Assembly (NCBI GenBank): GCA_029237775.1
Contig: JAQZBR010000004.1
Location: 558,001-622,000, forward strand
Origin: Bacteroidota bacterium
Lineage (GTDB): Bacteria; Bacteroidota; Bacteroidia; 2-12-FULL-35-15
Direction of reading: 5' to 3'
DNA: 64,000 bases
Shown: piece by piece, positions 7,186 to 16,579 of the stretch
How positions within the stretch are numbered: the first letter of the stretch is position 1
How the letters are laid out: every line of letters begins with the position of its first letter
Program-made: the position numbers and the translations under genes
The notes under the pieces: generated by a model
What the model was told of the DNA's origin: nothing
Databases searched by the model: none
What the model saw: only the letters and a program-made list of their open reading frames with translations

Positions 7186-9879
7186 ATGAAGAAGTTATTA
7201 CTTTCCTTTCTCGTTTTATTTATTGGTCTTTCCAATTCTTATGCGACCCATAACCGGGCCGGAGAGATCACCTATCGCTGGATTTCGGGATATACCTATG
7301 AGATCACTGTGACCACATACACAAATACCAATAATACAAATGCCGACCGGTGCGAACTTGTTGTGTATATGGGTAATGGTGATAGCTTAATTCTGCCGCG
7401 AATCAACGGCCCATCTAGTCTCTGCCCTTCAACTCATGATGGGGATATGTATGTAAATGTGCCGTATACGAAACTTAATATTTACAAAGGTAATTTTACG
7501 TATTCAGGCCCTGGAGTTTACACCCTTACGATGGAAGATCAAAACAGGAACTCAGGTGTACAGAATATCCCGAACTCAGTGAATACTTCGTTTTCCTTAC
7601 GCACAGAATTAAATATCAATCCTTTTTTAAGTCCTAACAGCTCACCAGTACTCACCGTTCCACCACTGGATCAGGCATGTGTAGGAGTTTGTTTTGAACA
7701 TAATCCCACCGCATACGATCCCGATGGCGATAGTTTATATTATCGCTTATCTACCTGCTACGCAGGAGGTGCCCCAATTGTTGGTTGGTCATTTCCTCCC
7801 AACATGAATGTCGGCAGTATTGATCACAATACCGGTGATCTGGTTTGGTGCAGCCCCACCGGTCAGTATGTTTATAACATTGCTATAGTCATTGAAGAAT
7901 GGAAGCTGGTCAATGGTACTTCACAGCGCTATTTTGTGGGCTCTGTTCTCCGCGATATGCAAATTGATGTAGGCTCCTGCTTAAATTCTCCTCCGGGCAT
8001 TTCAAACATAGCGGATACCTGTATAGTGGCCAACTCGTCACTTTCATTTAATGTGTCCGCGTTTGATCCGGGAGAGAATGTTACACTCACTGCAAGCGGA
8101 GGGCCTTTGACATTGAATAATCCTGCTGCTACCTTCCCTCAGGTTTCAGGATTGAGCACCGTTACGGGAACCTTTAACTGGACACCTTCATGCGCTCAGA
8201 TCAGATTGCTGCCATACCTTGTTACTTTCAAAGCAGAGGATGGTAATGGACATCCGCTCGTGAACTTCGAATCAGTAAACATACGGGTTATCGCCCCTGC
8301 TCCACAATCACTCACTGCTTCACCAAGTGGTTCAAGTATTATTCTTAACTGGCTTGCACCGCTATGTTCTGCAACCAACGGAACCAATCCTTTAAAAGGT
8401 TATTACATCTACCGCAAAGAATCATGTGATCCATGGTTTCACAGCGCCTGTGAAACCGGAGTGCCGAGTTATACGGGTTATACTCTTGTTGGAAACGTGA
8501 ATCCTTCTATCCTGACTTTTACGGACAACAACAACGGCCTTGGGCTTTTACATGGCATTAACTATTCCTACATGGTTGTTGCATATTACAATGACGGATC
8601 TGAAAGTTTTGCATCTTCCAACGTTTGCGTGCAGCTTGTTCGGGATGTGCCAATCATCACCAATGTAAGCGTTCTCACAACAGGCGCAGGAAATGGCAGC
8701 ATCTGGACTCATTGGGTTAAACCTCTTGGAGTACCTCCAAATTTAGATACACTTGCGAATCCGGGCCCATATCAATATCGGTTGATGAAAGCAAGAGGAC
8801 AATCCGGCACTTTATCATTTAACCAGGTCGCAGTATATACATATACTAATTTCTGGCAGCTGACTGATACAGGATTTGTAACAACGGGCCTGAATACTCA
8901 GGATTCATCTTATACGTTCCGTGTTGATTTTTACAGCAACGGAGTTTTCAAAGGATCAACTCACACGGCATCATCAGTATTCCTTACTTCTACTCCTAGT
9001 GACAACCAGGTAACCCTTAACTGGCAGATGAACACCCCATGGGTGAATTACAAATATTACATCTACAAAGAAGTTCCAACGGGTTCATCTAATTTTGTAC
9101 TTATCGGAAATACGACCTTACAAACATTCACTGAAGTAGGATTAACGAACGGAGTTAACTATTGTTATAAAGTACAGAGTGAAGGCGAGTATTCCGATCC
9201 GCAATTACCACGTCCGCTTTTCAACACTTCACAGATAAAATGTGAATCTCCGGTGGATCTGGTAGCTCCTTGTCAACCTGAATTCACCGTAACACCTGAT
9301 TGTGGCATCGTGCAGAATGTTCTGAACTGGACCAACCCGAACACCTACTGCAGTGACGATGCGCTTTTTTATAATATTTATTTTGCAAGAACTATTTTAG
9401 AACCATTGCAGCTCATTCACACGATCAATGATTTGAATACCACTTCATACACTCATGTGGATAATTACGAAGGTGTCCCTTCAATTGCCGGCTGTTATGC
9501 TGTTACAGCGGTTGATTCTTTCTCAAATGAAAGTATTATCATCAAGAAGCTGTGCGTTGATAATTGTCCTTTTTACGAGTTGCCGAATGTATTCACACCG
9601 AATGGAGATAATACCAACGACTTCTTTACAGCGCTTCCTTACCGTTTTGTAAAAGATGTTGACATTAAGATCTACGATCGCTGGGGATTACTCATGTTTG
9701 AAACTACTGATCCTGATGTGGAATGGGACGGTAAAAATGCATCCACAAAAAAGGTTTGTCCGGACGGAACTTATTTCTATGTCGGCCTGGTAAATGAAAT
9801 TCACGTAGATGCAATAAGGCCGCGGCCTTTAAAAGGTTTCATACAGCTCATTAACACCAAAACAGCGCCCAGCCAGTAA
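7186..9879 (+). CDS. Large T9SS type B exported protein, ATHNRAG and fibronectin III-like domains
   Basis: The product is 897 residues from the ATG at 7186. An in-frame TTG at 7171 would add five residues before the obvious signal peptide and is less likely. After the signal peptide comes THNRAGEITYR, then a region paralogous to the preceding gene (to about residue 260). Fibronectin III-like segments fill the middle (for example SSIILNWLAP, NYSYMVVAYY, NQVTLNWQMN). The C-terminal 85 residues are the gliding-motility-type (CHU_C, type B) signal: LPNVFTPNGDNTNDFF, IKIYDRWGLLMFET and DGTYFYVG. The stop codon is 3 nt before ribE. Surface location is well supported; function is unknown. Confidence 0.87.
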   Translation: MKKLLLSFLVLFIGLSNSYATHNRAGEITYRWISGYTYEITVTTYTNTNNTNADRCELVVYMGNGDSLILPRINGPSSLCPSTHDGDMYVNVPYTKLNIYKGNFTYSGPGVYTLTMEDQNRNSGVQNIPNSVNTSFSLRTELNINPFLSPNSSPVLTVPPLDQACVGVCFEHNPTAYDPDGDSLYYRLSTCYAGGAPIVGWSFPPNMNVGSIDHNTGDLVWCSPTGQYVYNIAIVIEEWKLVNGTSQRYFVGSVLRDMQIDVGSCLNSPPGISNIADTCIVANSSLSFNVSAFDPGENVTLTASGGPLTLNNPAATFPQVSGLSTVTGTFNWTPSCAQIRLLPYLVTFKAEDGNGHPLVNFESVNIRVIAPAPQSLTASPSGSSIILNWLAPLCSATNGTNPLKGYYIYRKESCDPWFHSACETGVPSYTGYTLVGNVNPSILTFTDNNNGLGLLHGINYSYMVVAYYNDGSESFASSNVCVQLVRDVPIITNVSVLTTGAGNGSIWTHWVKPLGVPPNLDTLANPGPYQYRLMKARGQSGTLSFNQVAVYTYTNFWQLTDTGFVTTGLNTQDSSYTFRVDFYSNGVFKGSTHTASSVFLTSTPSDNQVTLNWQMNTPWVNYKYYIYKEVPTGSSNFVLIGNTTLQTFTEVGLTNGVNYCYKVQSEGEYSDPQLPRPLFNTSQIKCESPVDLVAPCQPEFTVTPDCGIVQNVLNWTNPNTYCSDDALFYNIYFARTILEPLQLIHTINDLNTTSYTHVDNYEGVPSIAGCYAVTAVDSFSNESIIIKKLCVDNCPFYELPNVFTPNGDNTNDFFTALPYRFVKDVDIKIYDRWGLLMFETTDPDVEWDGKNASTKKVCPDGTYFYVGLVNEIHVDAIRPRPLKGFIQLINTKTAPSQ

Positions 9880-9882
9880 TTT

Positions 9883-10470
9883 ATGTTTTCAGGGATCATT
9901 GAATCATTAGGTGAAGTCACACTTCTAAAAAAAGACCAGAGTAACCTGCATATTTCTTTACATTCAGCATTTACCCAGGAATTGAAGATTGATCAAAGCA
10001 TTGCACACAATGGTGTTTGCCTTACCGTAGTAGAGATCAGCAATGATGTTTATACCGTAACCGCGATTGACGAAACCCTAAAAAAAACAAACATCTCTTT
10101 ACTGAAGGAAGGCGACAAAGTAAATCTGGAGCGTTGCATGAAGCTTGGTGACCGGCTTGACGGCCACATTGTACAAGGACATGTTGATCAGACTGCTACG
10201 TGTACTTCAGTGTTAGAAAGTGATGGAAGCTGGACCTACACCTTCGAATATGATGCTTGGCAAAATAACATCACGGTTGAGAAGGGATCTGTCTGCGTGA
10301 ATGGTGTGAGCCTCACGGTTGTGAACTCCAAGGATAATTCATTCTCCGTGTGCATCATACCATATACGCATGAGCACACGAATTTTAAGTTTATAAAAAA
10401 GGGAACGATCGTAAATCTTGAATTCGATATACTGGGAAAGTATATTTCGAAATTGATGAAGAAGGGTTAA
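9883..10470 (+). CDS. ribE: Riboflavin synthase, alpha subunit
   Basis: The enzyme dismutates two molecules of 6,7-dimethyl-8-ribityllumazine to give riboflavin. Two lumazine-binding repeats are visible. The first begins MFSGIIESLGEV with NGVCLTV, and the second has DGHIVQGHVDQ and VEKGSVCVNGVSLTVV. The length of 195 residues is normal. The start is 3 nt after the stop of the large surface protein, so it may be read through from that gene, which would be an unusual operon partner. No FMN riboswitch or other rib gene is nearby. Confidence 0.95.
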   Translation: MFSGIIESLGEVTLLKKDQSNLHISLHSAFTQELKIDQSIAHNGVCLTVVEISNDVYTVTAIDETLKKTNISLLKEGDKVNLERCMKLGDRLDGHIVQGHVDQTATCTSVLESDGSWTYTFEYDAWQNNITVEKGSVCVNGVSLTVVNSKDNSFSVCIIPYTHEHTNFKFIKKGTIVNLEFDILGKYISKLMKKG

Positions 10471-10475
10471 GCGAT

Positions 10476-10533
10476 GTCATCCTGAACTTGTTTCAGGATC
10501 TGCGCGCGGATCCTGAAACAAGTTCAGGATGAC
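10476..10533. repeat. REP-like perfect palindrome between ribE and metF
   Basis: Two perfect 25-nt inverted arms (10476-10500 and 10509-10533) flank an 8-nt loop TGCGCGCG. Each arm also contains the smaller palindrome CCTGAA...TTCAGG. It sits between convergent genes and could fold into a very stable hairpin in either transcript. There is no T-tract, so it is more like a REP element than a classical terminator. Confidence 0.85.
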
Positions 10534-10580
10534 CTCAACCCACCACCCGAAAGCAAAACCCTTCCAAAGAAATATTTTTG

Positions 10581-10604
10581 CCTATGTGCCTTTGTGGTTA
10601 AGAC
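10581..10604. repeat. Short GTGCCTTTGTGGTTAA intergenic motif
   Basis: The sequence CCTATGTGCCTTTGTGGTTA has the word pattern (G/T)TG(C/T)CTTTGTGG seen, in my recollection, in many Bacteroidota intergenic regions. It lies directly next to the metF stop codon. A related triple repeat occurs at 36471-36500. Confidence 0.35.
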
Positions 10605-11557
10605 TAAAAAACCTTGCTCGCCACTCTCCTCGTAACTTCTGAAGTTCCCATTGTATAATAATGCAGACATGGAACACCCGCTTTGATAAGCTCTTTCGAT
10701 TGATTGATACACCATTCGATACCAACTTCCTTCACCTCAGCATCTGTTTTACATTTTTCTATTTCTTCCAATAAGTCCTGCGGCACATCTATCTTAAATA
10801 TCTTAGGTAATAAAGTCGCCTGTTTTTTTGTTGTGATGATCTTGAGGCCCGGTATCACCGGTACGTTAATATTCATCTCTTTGCATTTCTTCAGGTACTC
10901 GAAATAGCTTGCATTATCAAAGAACATTTGCGTAACAATATATTCAGAACCTGCCTCGATCTTATTTTTCAAATGTTTCAGATCAGAGGTCATGTTAGGC
11001 GCTTCGAAATGCTTTTCCGGATAACCGGCAACACCGATACAAAAGTTAGTCGGTGCCACATCTGCCAGATCATTCTCCATATACTTACCTGCATTCATTT
11101 GTGTGATCTGCTTAACAAGGTCAATCGCATATGCATGACCGTTAGGCTCCGGAACAAATTCAGGTTCGCTCTTTATTGAATCGCCACGCAATGCAAGCAC
11201 ATTATCGATTCCGAGAAATTGCAGATCGATCAGGGCATTTTCTGTCTCTTCCTTACTGAAACCTCCACAGATGATATGAGGCACTGCATCTATATGATAT
11301 TTGTTCATGATCGCGGCACAGATCCCCACAGTCCCGGGACGTTTACGAATGCTAACTTTTTCAAGATATCCACCTTCACGCTTTTTGTACAGGTACTCTT
11401 CACGGTGGTAGGTTACATCGACAAATGAGGGATTAAATTCCATCAGAGGATCAATTCCATCAAAGATCGACTGGATGCTTTTTCCTTTCAGAGGCGGTAA
11501 AATTTCAATAGAGAACAGGGTTGATTTCGCCTGTTTGATGTGATCGGTAACTTTCAT
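10604..11557 (-). CDS. metF: 5,10-methylenetetrahydrofolate reductase
   Basis: MetF reduces methylene-THF to methyl-THF, which supplies the methyl group of methionine. The N-terminus FSIEILPPLKGKSI, then VDVTYHREE, LALRGD and IVTQMFFDN are typical of the FAD-binding barrel. I choose the ATG at 11557 (MKVTDHIKQAK, 317 residues). The upstream extension to 11662 crosses the promoter and leader hairpin and lacks family similarity. The gene stands alone, divergent from lepA. No SAM riboswitch is apparent in its leader. Confidence 0.94.
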   Translation of the reverse strand: MKVTDHIKQAKSTLFSIEILPPLKGKSIQSIFDGIDPLMEFNPSFVDVTYHREEYLYKKREGGYLEKVSIRKRPGTVGICAAIMNKYHIDAVPHIICGGFSKEETENALIDLQFLGIDNVLALRGDSIKSEPEFVPEPNGHAYAIDLVKQITQMNAGKYMENDLADVAPTNFCIGVAGYPEKHFEAPNMTSDLKHLKNKIEAGSEYIVTQMFFDNASYFEYLKKCKEMNINVPVIPGLKIITTKKQATLLPKIFKIDVPQDLLEEIEKCKTDAEVKEVGIEWCINQSKELIKAGVPCLHYYTMGTSEVTRRVASKVF

Positions 11558-11569
11558 AGTTGCTCTGTG

Positions 11570-11589
11570 TTTATACTTACAGGTATAAA
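11570..11589 (-). promoter_or_regulatory. Leader hairpin of metF
   Basis: A 7-bp inverted repeat (TTTATAC and GTATAAA, loop of 6 nt) lies immediately downstream of the predicted metF promoter and 12 nt before its ATG. It would form at the very 5' end of the transcript. Confidence 0.4.
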
Positions 11590-11596
11590 TCGGGCG

Positions 11597-11628
11597 CAAA
11601 GTAACGTCATGGCGGATTAAAAAACAAA
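11597..11628 (-). promoter_or_regulatory. Probable metF promoter
   Basis: On the minus strand TTTG (11628-11625) and TTACTTTG (11604-11597) are separated by 20 nt. The second element differs from TAnnTTTG at one base. It lies 40 nt upstream of the chosen ATG. Confidence 0.55.
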
Positions 11629-11739
11629 TTAAAGTACCTTGCCATTTCAGTCTTAAAATCACTATTCCTTTAGTTTAGACCTTGCTTCCGAGAGATATTA
11701 GCGGGAAAAACCGTAAATTCGCACTCCCTTTTTGGGGAT

Positions 11740-11791
11740 GGTTAAATGATGATAATGTTAAACGTATTGACTTTGCAAATAACATTTAACC
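11740..11791. promoter_or_regulatory. Inverted repeat upstream of lepA
   Basis: GGTTAAATG (11740-11748) and CATTTAACC (11783-11791) are a perfect 9-bp inverted pair 34 nt apart. Between them lies TGACTTTG (11768-11775), a one-mismatch -7 element, so the repeat brackets the probable lepA promoter. Confidence 0.4.
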
Positions 11792-11809
11792 TTTAAGGGA
11801 TAACGATAC

Positions 11810-13600
11810 ATGGAAAACATTAGAAATTTTTGCATCATTGCACATATCGATCACGGGAAGAGTACCCTTGCCGATCGTTTACTGGAATATACAAACACTA
11901 TCAGCAAGCGTGACATGCAGGCTCAGGTTCTTGATGATATGGACCTAGAGAAAGAGCGCGGGATCACCATCAAGAGCCACGCCATCCAGATGGATTATGA
12001 ACTGAACGGTAAAAAATATGTTTTCAATCTGATTGATACTCCCGGCCACGTTGATTTTTCATACGAAGTATCACGTTCAATTGCAGCGTGCGAAGGAGCT
12101 TTGCTTATCGTAGATGCTGCTCAGGGAATCCAGGCGCAGACAATTTCCAACTTATATCTCGCACTTGACAATGATCTTGAGATCATCCCGATCCTTAATA
12201 AAATCGATCTTCCAAGCGCTGAACCTGAAATGGTGAAAGATCAGATCGTAGATCTTCTTGGATGCAAACGTGAAGAGATCATGGCTGCTTCCGGCAAAAC
12301 GGGTGCAGGTGTTCATGATATCTTAGCTGCGATCGCTGAACGCATTCCTGCTCCGAAAGGAGATCCTCAGGCGCCTTTACAGGCATTGATCTTCGATTCA
12401 GTTTACAACTCTTTCAGAGGGATCATCGCCTACTTCAAGATCGTTAACGGAACACTTAAAAAAGGTGAACGCGTTAAATTCGTTAATACAGGAGCTGAAT
12501 ATAATGCTGATGAGATCGGAGTTTTGCGTTTAAAACAGGAACCGAGAAATTCAGTAAGCACAGGAGATGTTGGTTATATCATATCGGGTATCAAAGATGC
12601 ACGCGAGGTAAAGGTTGGTGACACCATCACAAAAGTGAGTCAGCCTTGCGATAGCGGAATTCAGGGTTTTGAAGATGTGAAGCCGATGGTTTTTGCCGGG
12701 ATCTATCCGGTAGAAACTGAAGATTTTGAAGAGCTTCGTTATTCAATGGAAAAGCTTCAGCTGAACGATGCGTCATTGACATGGGAACCGGAATCTTCAG
12801 CGGCCCTTGGTTTTGGTTTCCGTTGCGGGTTCCTTGGAATGCTCCATATGGAGATCATCCAGGAACGTTTAGAACGTGAGTTCAACATGACTGTGATCAC
12901 AACTGTACCGAACGTGTCGTATTTTGCATTCACTACCAAAGGTGATAAACTCATAGTGAACAATCCGTCCGATCTTCCGGATCCAAGCACGCTTGACCGT
13001 GTTGAGGAGCCGTATATCAAAGCTCAGGTAATTACTAAATCCGAGTTTGTAGGCTCTATCATGGGACTTTGTATTGGTAAGCGCGGAATCATCGTAAATC
13101 AGAATTATCTGACAACAGATCGCGTTGAATTAATATTTGAAATGCCTTTAGGTGAGATCGTATTCGATTTTTATGACCGCTTAAAAACGATTTCCAAAGG
13201 GTATGCATCGTTCGATTATTCTCCGTTGGATTATCGTGCATCTGCCCTTGTTAAAATGGATATCCTTTTAAATGCTGAACCTGTGGATGCTTTGTCCTCA
13301 CTGATTCACAGAGATAACGCTTACGATTTCGGGAAGAAGATGTGTGAGAAGCTAAAAGAGCTTATCCCGCGCCAGCAGTTTGAGATTCCTATCCAGGCTG
13401 CGATCGGAGCGAAGATCATTGCACGTGAAACAATTAAAGCCATGCGTAAAGATGTAACCGCTAAATGTTACGGTGGTGATATCTCGCGTAAGCGTAAGCT
13501 TCTTGAAAAACAAAAAGAAGGGAAGAAGCGGATGCGTTCAGTAGGAAATGTTGAAATCCCGCAAAGTGCATTTATGGCTGTATTGAAGCTGAACGATTAA
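11810..13600 (+). CDS. lepA: Elongation factor 4 (LepA)
   Basis: This ribosome-dependent GTPase can back-translocate stalled or misarranged ribosomes. All G motifs are visible: AHIDHGKST near residue 10, DTPGHVDF, and NKIDLP. The EF-G-like domains follow, and the C-terminal LepA-specific domain carries [18 protein letters not shown]. The length of 596 residues is normal. The first residues [18 protein letters not shown] fix the start. The stop is 6 nt from the stop of the convergent peroxidase gene, with no terminator between them. Confidence 0.98.
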   Translation: MENIRNFCIIAHIDHGKSTLADRLLEYTNTISKRDMQAQVLDDMDLEKERGITIKSHAIQMDYELNGKKYVFNLIDTPGHVDFSYEVSRSIAACEGALLIVDAAQGIQAQTISNLYLALDNDLEIIPILNKIDLPSAEPEMVKDQIVDLLGCKREEIMAASGKTGAGVHDILAAIAERIPAPKGDPQAPLQALIFDSVYNSFRGIIAYFKIVNGTLKKGERVKFVNTGAEYNADEIGVLRLKQEPRNSVSTGDVGYIISGIKDAREVKVGDTITKVSQPCDSGIQGFEDVKPMVFAGIYPVETEDFEELRYSMEKLQLNDASLTWEPESSAALGFGFRCGFLGMLHMEIIQERLEREFNMTVITTVPNVSYFAFTTKGDKLIVNNPSDLPDPSTLDRVEEPYIKAQVITKSEFVGSIMGLCIGKRGIIVNQNYLTTDRVELIFEMPLGEIVFDFYDRLKTISKGYASFDYSPLDYRASALVKMDILLNAEPVDALSSLIHRDNAYDFGKKMCEKLKELIPRQQFEIPIQAAIGAKIIARETIKAMRKDVTAKCYGGDISRKRKLLEKQKEGKKRMRSVGNVEIPQSAFMAVLKLND

Positions 13601-13606
13601 AATGCT

Positions 13607-14680
13607 CTAGTTATTCCTGAAGGGATTGCTGTATTCTTTTTTACTTATAAAAACAGAATCGGTCAATGTCATTAAGAAAGCTGTAATCTGTTTTTTTTCC
13701 TGATCCGAAAGTTTTACTCCTTTTTGATGCGCCATCGACATTTTTGTGTCAATATTAGCGCACACATGAACGCCCGTGCTGTAAAACTCCAGCACCTCTT
13801 CAAGTGTTTTAAATCGGCCATCATGCATATAAGGACCGGTAAGGGCGATATTCCTTAATGACGGAATCATAAACTTTCCATTATCTTTTTCATTCCCTGT
13901 TACTGAACCTCTTCCCTTGTCAGTGTAACCACCCACATCGTAAACCGGATCCAGCCCGTTATTGCTAAAAGCCAATGTAGTTAACAGGCCATTTCCATCA
14001 GTGGGATGGCAATGAAGACAATCTCCTCTCGTCTGATTATTCATCAATCGGAATCCTTCCAGCTCATCATTTGTAAATTTACTTTTAAGATGCTGAACCC
14101 TGTCGAATTTAGATTCGTGGGAGATCAATGTTTTTAGGAATTGAGCAATTACATTTTTAACGTTCGTACTGTCAATAATTTTTTTGTTATAAAGTGCATT
14201 GAACCTGCCTGAATAAAATTCACTTGCATTTAACTTTTTCAGCAATACGTCCCACTCCATATTCATTTCATTCTTTGCCGTGAGAGGATGCGAGATCTGA
14301 TCTTCCAACGTGGCCACCCTTCCATCAAGAAAGAAAAAACGGTTCCATACAAGATTGAATAATGGCATTGCGTTACGATTTGTCTTGCCGTTATGCACTC
14401 CGATACTGAAATCTTTTGGCGCATCGCTAAAAGCAGATTTCTGATCGTGGCAACCTGAACAGGAAAGGGAACTATCGGAGCTTAAAATGGGATCATAAAA
14501 TAAAAACCTTCCTAAAGCTGCTCCTTCAACAGTCACCGGATTGTTAGCAAACGCAGGTGTTCTCGGAAAATAAGCAAGTTCAGGAAATGGATAAGGTGTC
14601 AGCGGATCCTTCCAGCAGAGAAAAACAGCTGCCATAAAAATGGCAGCTGTTAAGGAAGTTATGATCCGTTTATAAATCAT
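13607..14680 (-). CDS. Di-haem cytochrome c peroxidase (CcpA/MauG superfamily)
   Basis: The 357-residue protein has an N-terminal signal anchor and two c-type haem motifs, CSGCH (C74, C77, H78) and CLHCH (C221, C224, H225). RNIALTGPYMHDGRF (M285, a likely axial Met) and DPILSSDSSLSCSGCH are classic for bacterial di-haem peroxidases. It would act in the periplasm, reducing hydrogen peroxide or oxidising a protein or small molecule. The ATG is only 2 nt after the stop of a T9SS surface protein gene, so it is the last gene of a four-gene operon of exported proteins. Whether it is a detoxifying peroxidase or a MauG-like modifying enzyme is undecided. Confidence 0.9.
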   Translation of the reverse strand: MIYKRIITSLTAAIFMAAVFLCWKDPLTPYPFPELAYFPRTPAFANNPVTVEGAALGRFLFYDPILSSDSSLSCSGCHDQKSAFSDAPKDFSIGVHNGKTNRNAMPLFNLVWNRFFFLDGRVATLEDQISHPLTAKNEMNMEWDVLLKKLNASEFYSGRFNALYNKKIIDSTNVKNVIAQFLKTLISHESKFDRVQHLKSKFTNDELEGFRLMNNQTRGDCLHCHPTDGNGLLTTLAFSNNGLDPVYDVGGYTDKGRGSVTGNEKDNGKFMIPSLRNIALTGPYMHDGRFKTLEEVLEFYSTGVHVCANIDTKMSMAHQKGVKLSDQEKKQITAFLMTLTDSVFISKKEYSNPFRNN

Positions 14681-14682
14681 TC

Positions 14683-15609
14683 TTATTTTTGAATAGTTAT
14701 GGGAATCGTCTTGGAACGCAGGTTCGTTTTTATCTTCAGATAATAGATACCGTCAGGATACTTGCTTGTTTCTATCCAGTATTTTGTCGGCACATTCTTC
14801 CATTGGCCTACGATTCGCCCCTGTGTATTCACAAGCTCCATGTGCTCAATGATATGAAATTCATCCACCGCCTTCAACTGTATATTGATAATGTTTTTTG
14901 CCGGATTTGGATACACATTAAAGTAATCTGTTGTAGTGACCTCCTTTATGGGATGCGCCATGGTAACATGCGTGTTCATGTTATCTATCATCCATCCATC
15001 TTTACCTGTAGCAATCGAGTCTGATTTAAATGTATATCTAACCTTAACGCTGTCTACCGTGCCGGAAAGCCATGACATATTATAACATAGCCAAATGTCT
15101 TTCCAGGTGGAGTCGGTTCCGCTGAATGCGTACTCACCCGTTGACAATGTATCAACATTCGCTTCGTCATACCCGAAAAAATTATAGACATAAGGATTAT
15201 TAAATACGTTCTGCCATGTGGCGCCATAGTCAATTGAAAACTCAACAATACCACCTGAATGATGCTTTTCCATATCCAGCTTCTGCATCCATTGAACTGC
15301 CATAACACCATAATATTGATATGGAGCCATGTTAAAATAGAAACTTGAAGTGTTAGATGCAGGGTAATTACTCGTAGTATCTGTAACTATTGCATTAGGA
15401 CGTGTTGCCGCACTATCAAAAATATTTTTATCGGGCGAACCAATCTGCCATATATTGTTGGCAGTTGTATCTTTGAATATAAATATCGAATTATAATAGG
15501 TGGTATCTGCACCGTCAAAATATTGTGAATTGTTCCACTGTGAATAAAGTGATGTAGACACAACAAGCATTACCATAAAAAGCGAAATTTTTTGTAGCTG
15601 TTTTTTCAT
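14683..15609 (-). CDS. T9SS type A exported protein
   Basis: The 308-residue product starts with a signal peptide ending near SLYSQ. The middle has a jelly-roll-like segment (GGIVEFSIDYGATW) followed by VDSVKVRYTFKSD and KDGWMIDNMN, similar to surface domains that bind carbohydrate or protein. The C-terminus is a T9SS type A signal: YFNVYPNPAKNIINIQL, MELVNTQGRIV, YPDGIYYLKI. It lies 49 nt after the preceding paralogous gene and 2 nt before the peroxidase gene. The specific function is not recognised. Confidence 0.82.
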   Translation of the reverse strand: MKKQLQKISLFMVMLVVSTSLYSQWNNSQYFDGADTTYYNSIFIFKDTTANNIWQIGSPDKNIFDSAATRPNAIVTDTTSNYPASNTSSFYFNMAPYQYYGVMAVQWMQKLDMEKHHSGGIVEFSIDYGATWQNVFNNPYVYNFFGYDEANVDTLSTGEYAFSGTDSTWKDIWLCYNMSWLSGTVDSVKVRYTFKSDSIATGKDGWMIDNMNTHVTMAHPIKEVTTTDYFNVYPNPAKNIINIQLKAVDEFHIIEHMELVNTQGRIVGQWKNVPTKYWIETSKYPDGIYYLKIKTNLRSKTIPITIQK

Positions 15610-15658
15610 AGGCAGTAGTTTAGTTGATTTTTATGACAAGCGGGAGAATGAAAGACTT

Positions 15659-16579
15659 TTATTGTTTCACTATTTTTTTAGTTACGCTATTACCCTTTTC
15701 ATCACTAAGACGAATCAAATAATTTCCATTTGAAAATTCATTCAAATCAATAGACGCAGGCTTTGTTTCCTTTAAAATAATTTCTCCATTGGAATTCAGG
15801 ACTTCAATAAAATAGGATCCTGTACACGACAGAGAAAGTGTTACAGTTCCTGAAGTCGGATTTGGAAGCACACCAAAGCTGATGCTATTGTTTTCCAATT
15901 CTCCGATACCAACTGAAATACGACACTCCGGTGCCGGTGGCCATACAAAATAACTATACATATTGATCTCATTTACGCCAAAGCAAGCTAAAGTGTTCGA
16001 AGCCGCGCCTTCGGAAAAAAAGTAATTCAGAGGGCCGGCTTCTGACCCAATTCCCTCAATCCAGGGAGCCGAATCGAATCCACCTGTCAACGGTTCTATA
16101 ATTAGACGCTTGTGATAAACCGTGTTAACAAGAATCGAATCAATACCGGCCACAGTATATATTACTGTATCTCCCCATGGATAATCAACAAAAGCCGTAT
16201 CACCAATCATTAAGCTGAAATCATACATAAGTCTTTCCACCCCAAAAAATGCATCATAGTAATACACACGTTTCACAGCTATATCTTCACGTAAAGCACC
16301 GATAAAACTGTTATCATTTTTAAACGAAGGTGGAGTCGGTGGCGGGTAAACCATCGCGTTAACACTCGTTCTATAAAGTTTCTTGTATGGATATGAACCA
16401 AGTACGGTATCTCCGTAAAGATAAGTGCGCAGAAAATGCGTGCTCCCCTGCGAATCGAAGTCTTCCTGCACCCAGAGAGCGCTATCGTTACCCGCTGGAA
16501 ATGGATGGTACACTGCTGATTGAGCGTTCGATTTATTAATGAAGGCTAGTAGCAAGAGAGAGAGTAAAAGTTTTTTCAT
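15659..16579 (-). CDS. T9SS type A exported protein, paralogue of the next upstream gene
   Basis: This 306-residue secreted protein has a signal peptide and a T9SS tail with FGVLPNPTSGTVTLSL and FSNGNYLIRL. It shares segments such as REDIAVKRVYYYD, YDFSLMIGDT and EGIGSEAGPLN with the adjacent upstream gene (RE-DLAQKKVFIVD, YDFTLEAGDT, EGIGSSRGMLN). They are therefore tandem duplicates that have diverged widely. The ATG overlaps the upstream TGA by 4 nt (ATGA), so translation is coupled. The core domain is common in T9SS cargo but its role is unknown to me. Confidence 0.82.
   Translation of the reverse strand: MKKLLLSLLLLAFINKSNAQSAVYHPFPAGNDSALWVQEDFDSQGSTHFLRTYLYGDTVLGSYPYKKLYRTSVNAMVYPPPTPPSFKNDNSFIGALREDIAVKRVYYYDAFFGVERLMYDFSLMIGDTAFVDYPWGDTVIYTVAGIDSILVNTVYHKRLIIEPLTGGFDSAPWIEGIGSEAGPLNYFFSEGAASNTLACFGVNEINMYSYFVWPPAPECRISVGIGELENNSISFGVLPNPTSGTVTLSLSCTGSYFIEVLNSNGEIILKETKPASIDLNEFSNGNYLIRLSDEKGNSVTKKIVKQ

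Noticed and set aside
11558-11809. SAM riboswitch in the metF leader
   Set aside because: Only a 7-bp hairpin is visible and the predicted leader is too short for a known SAM riboswitch.
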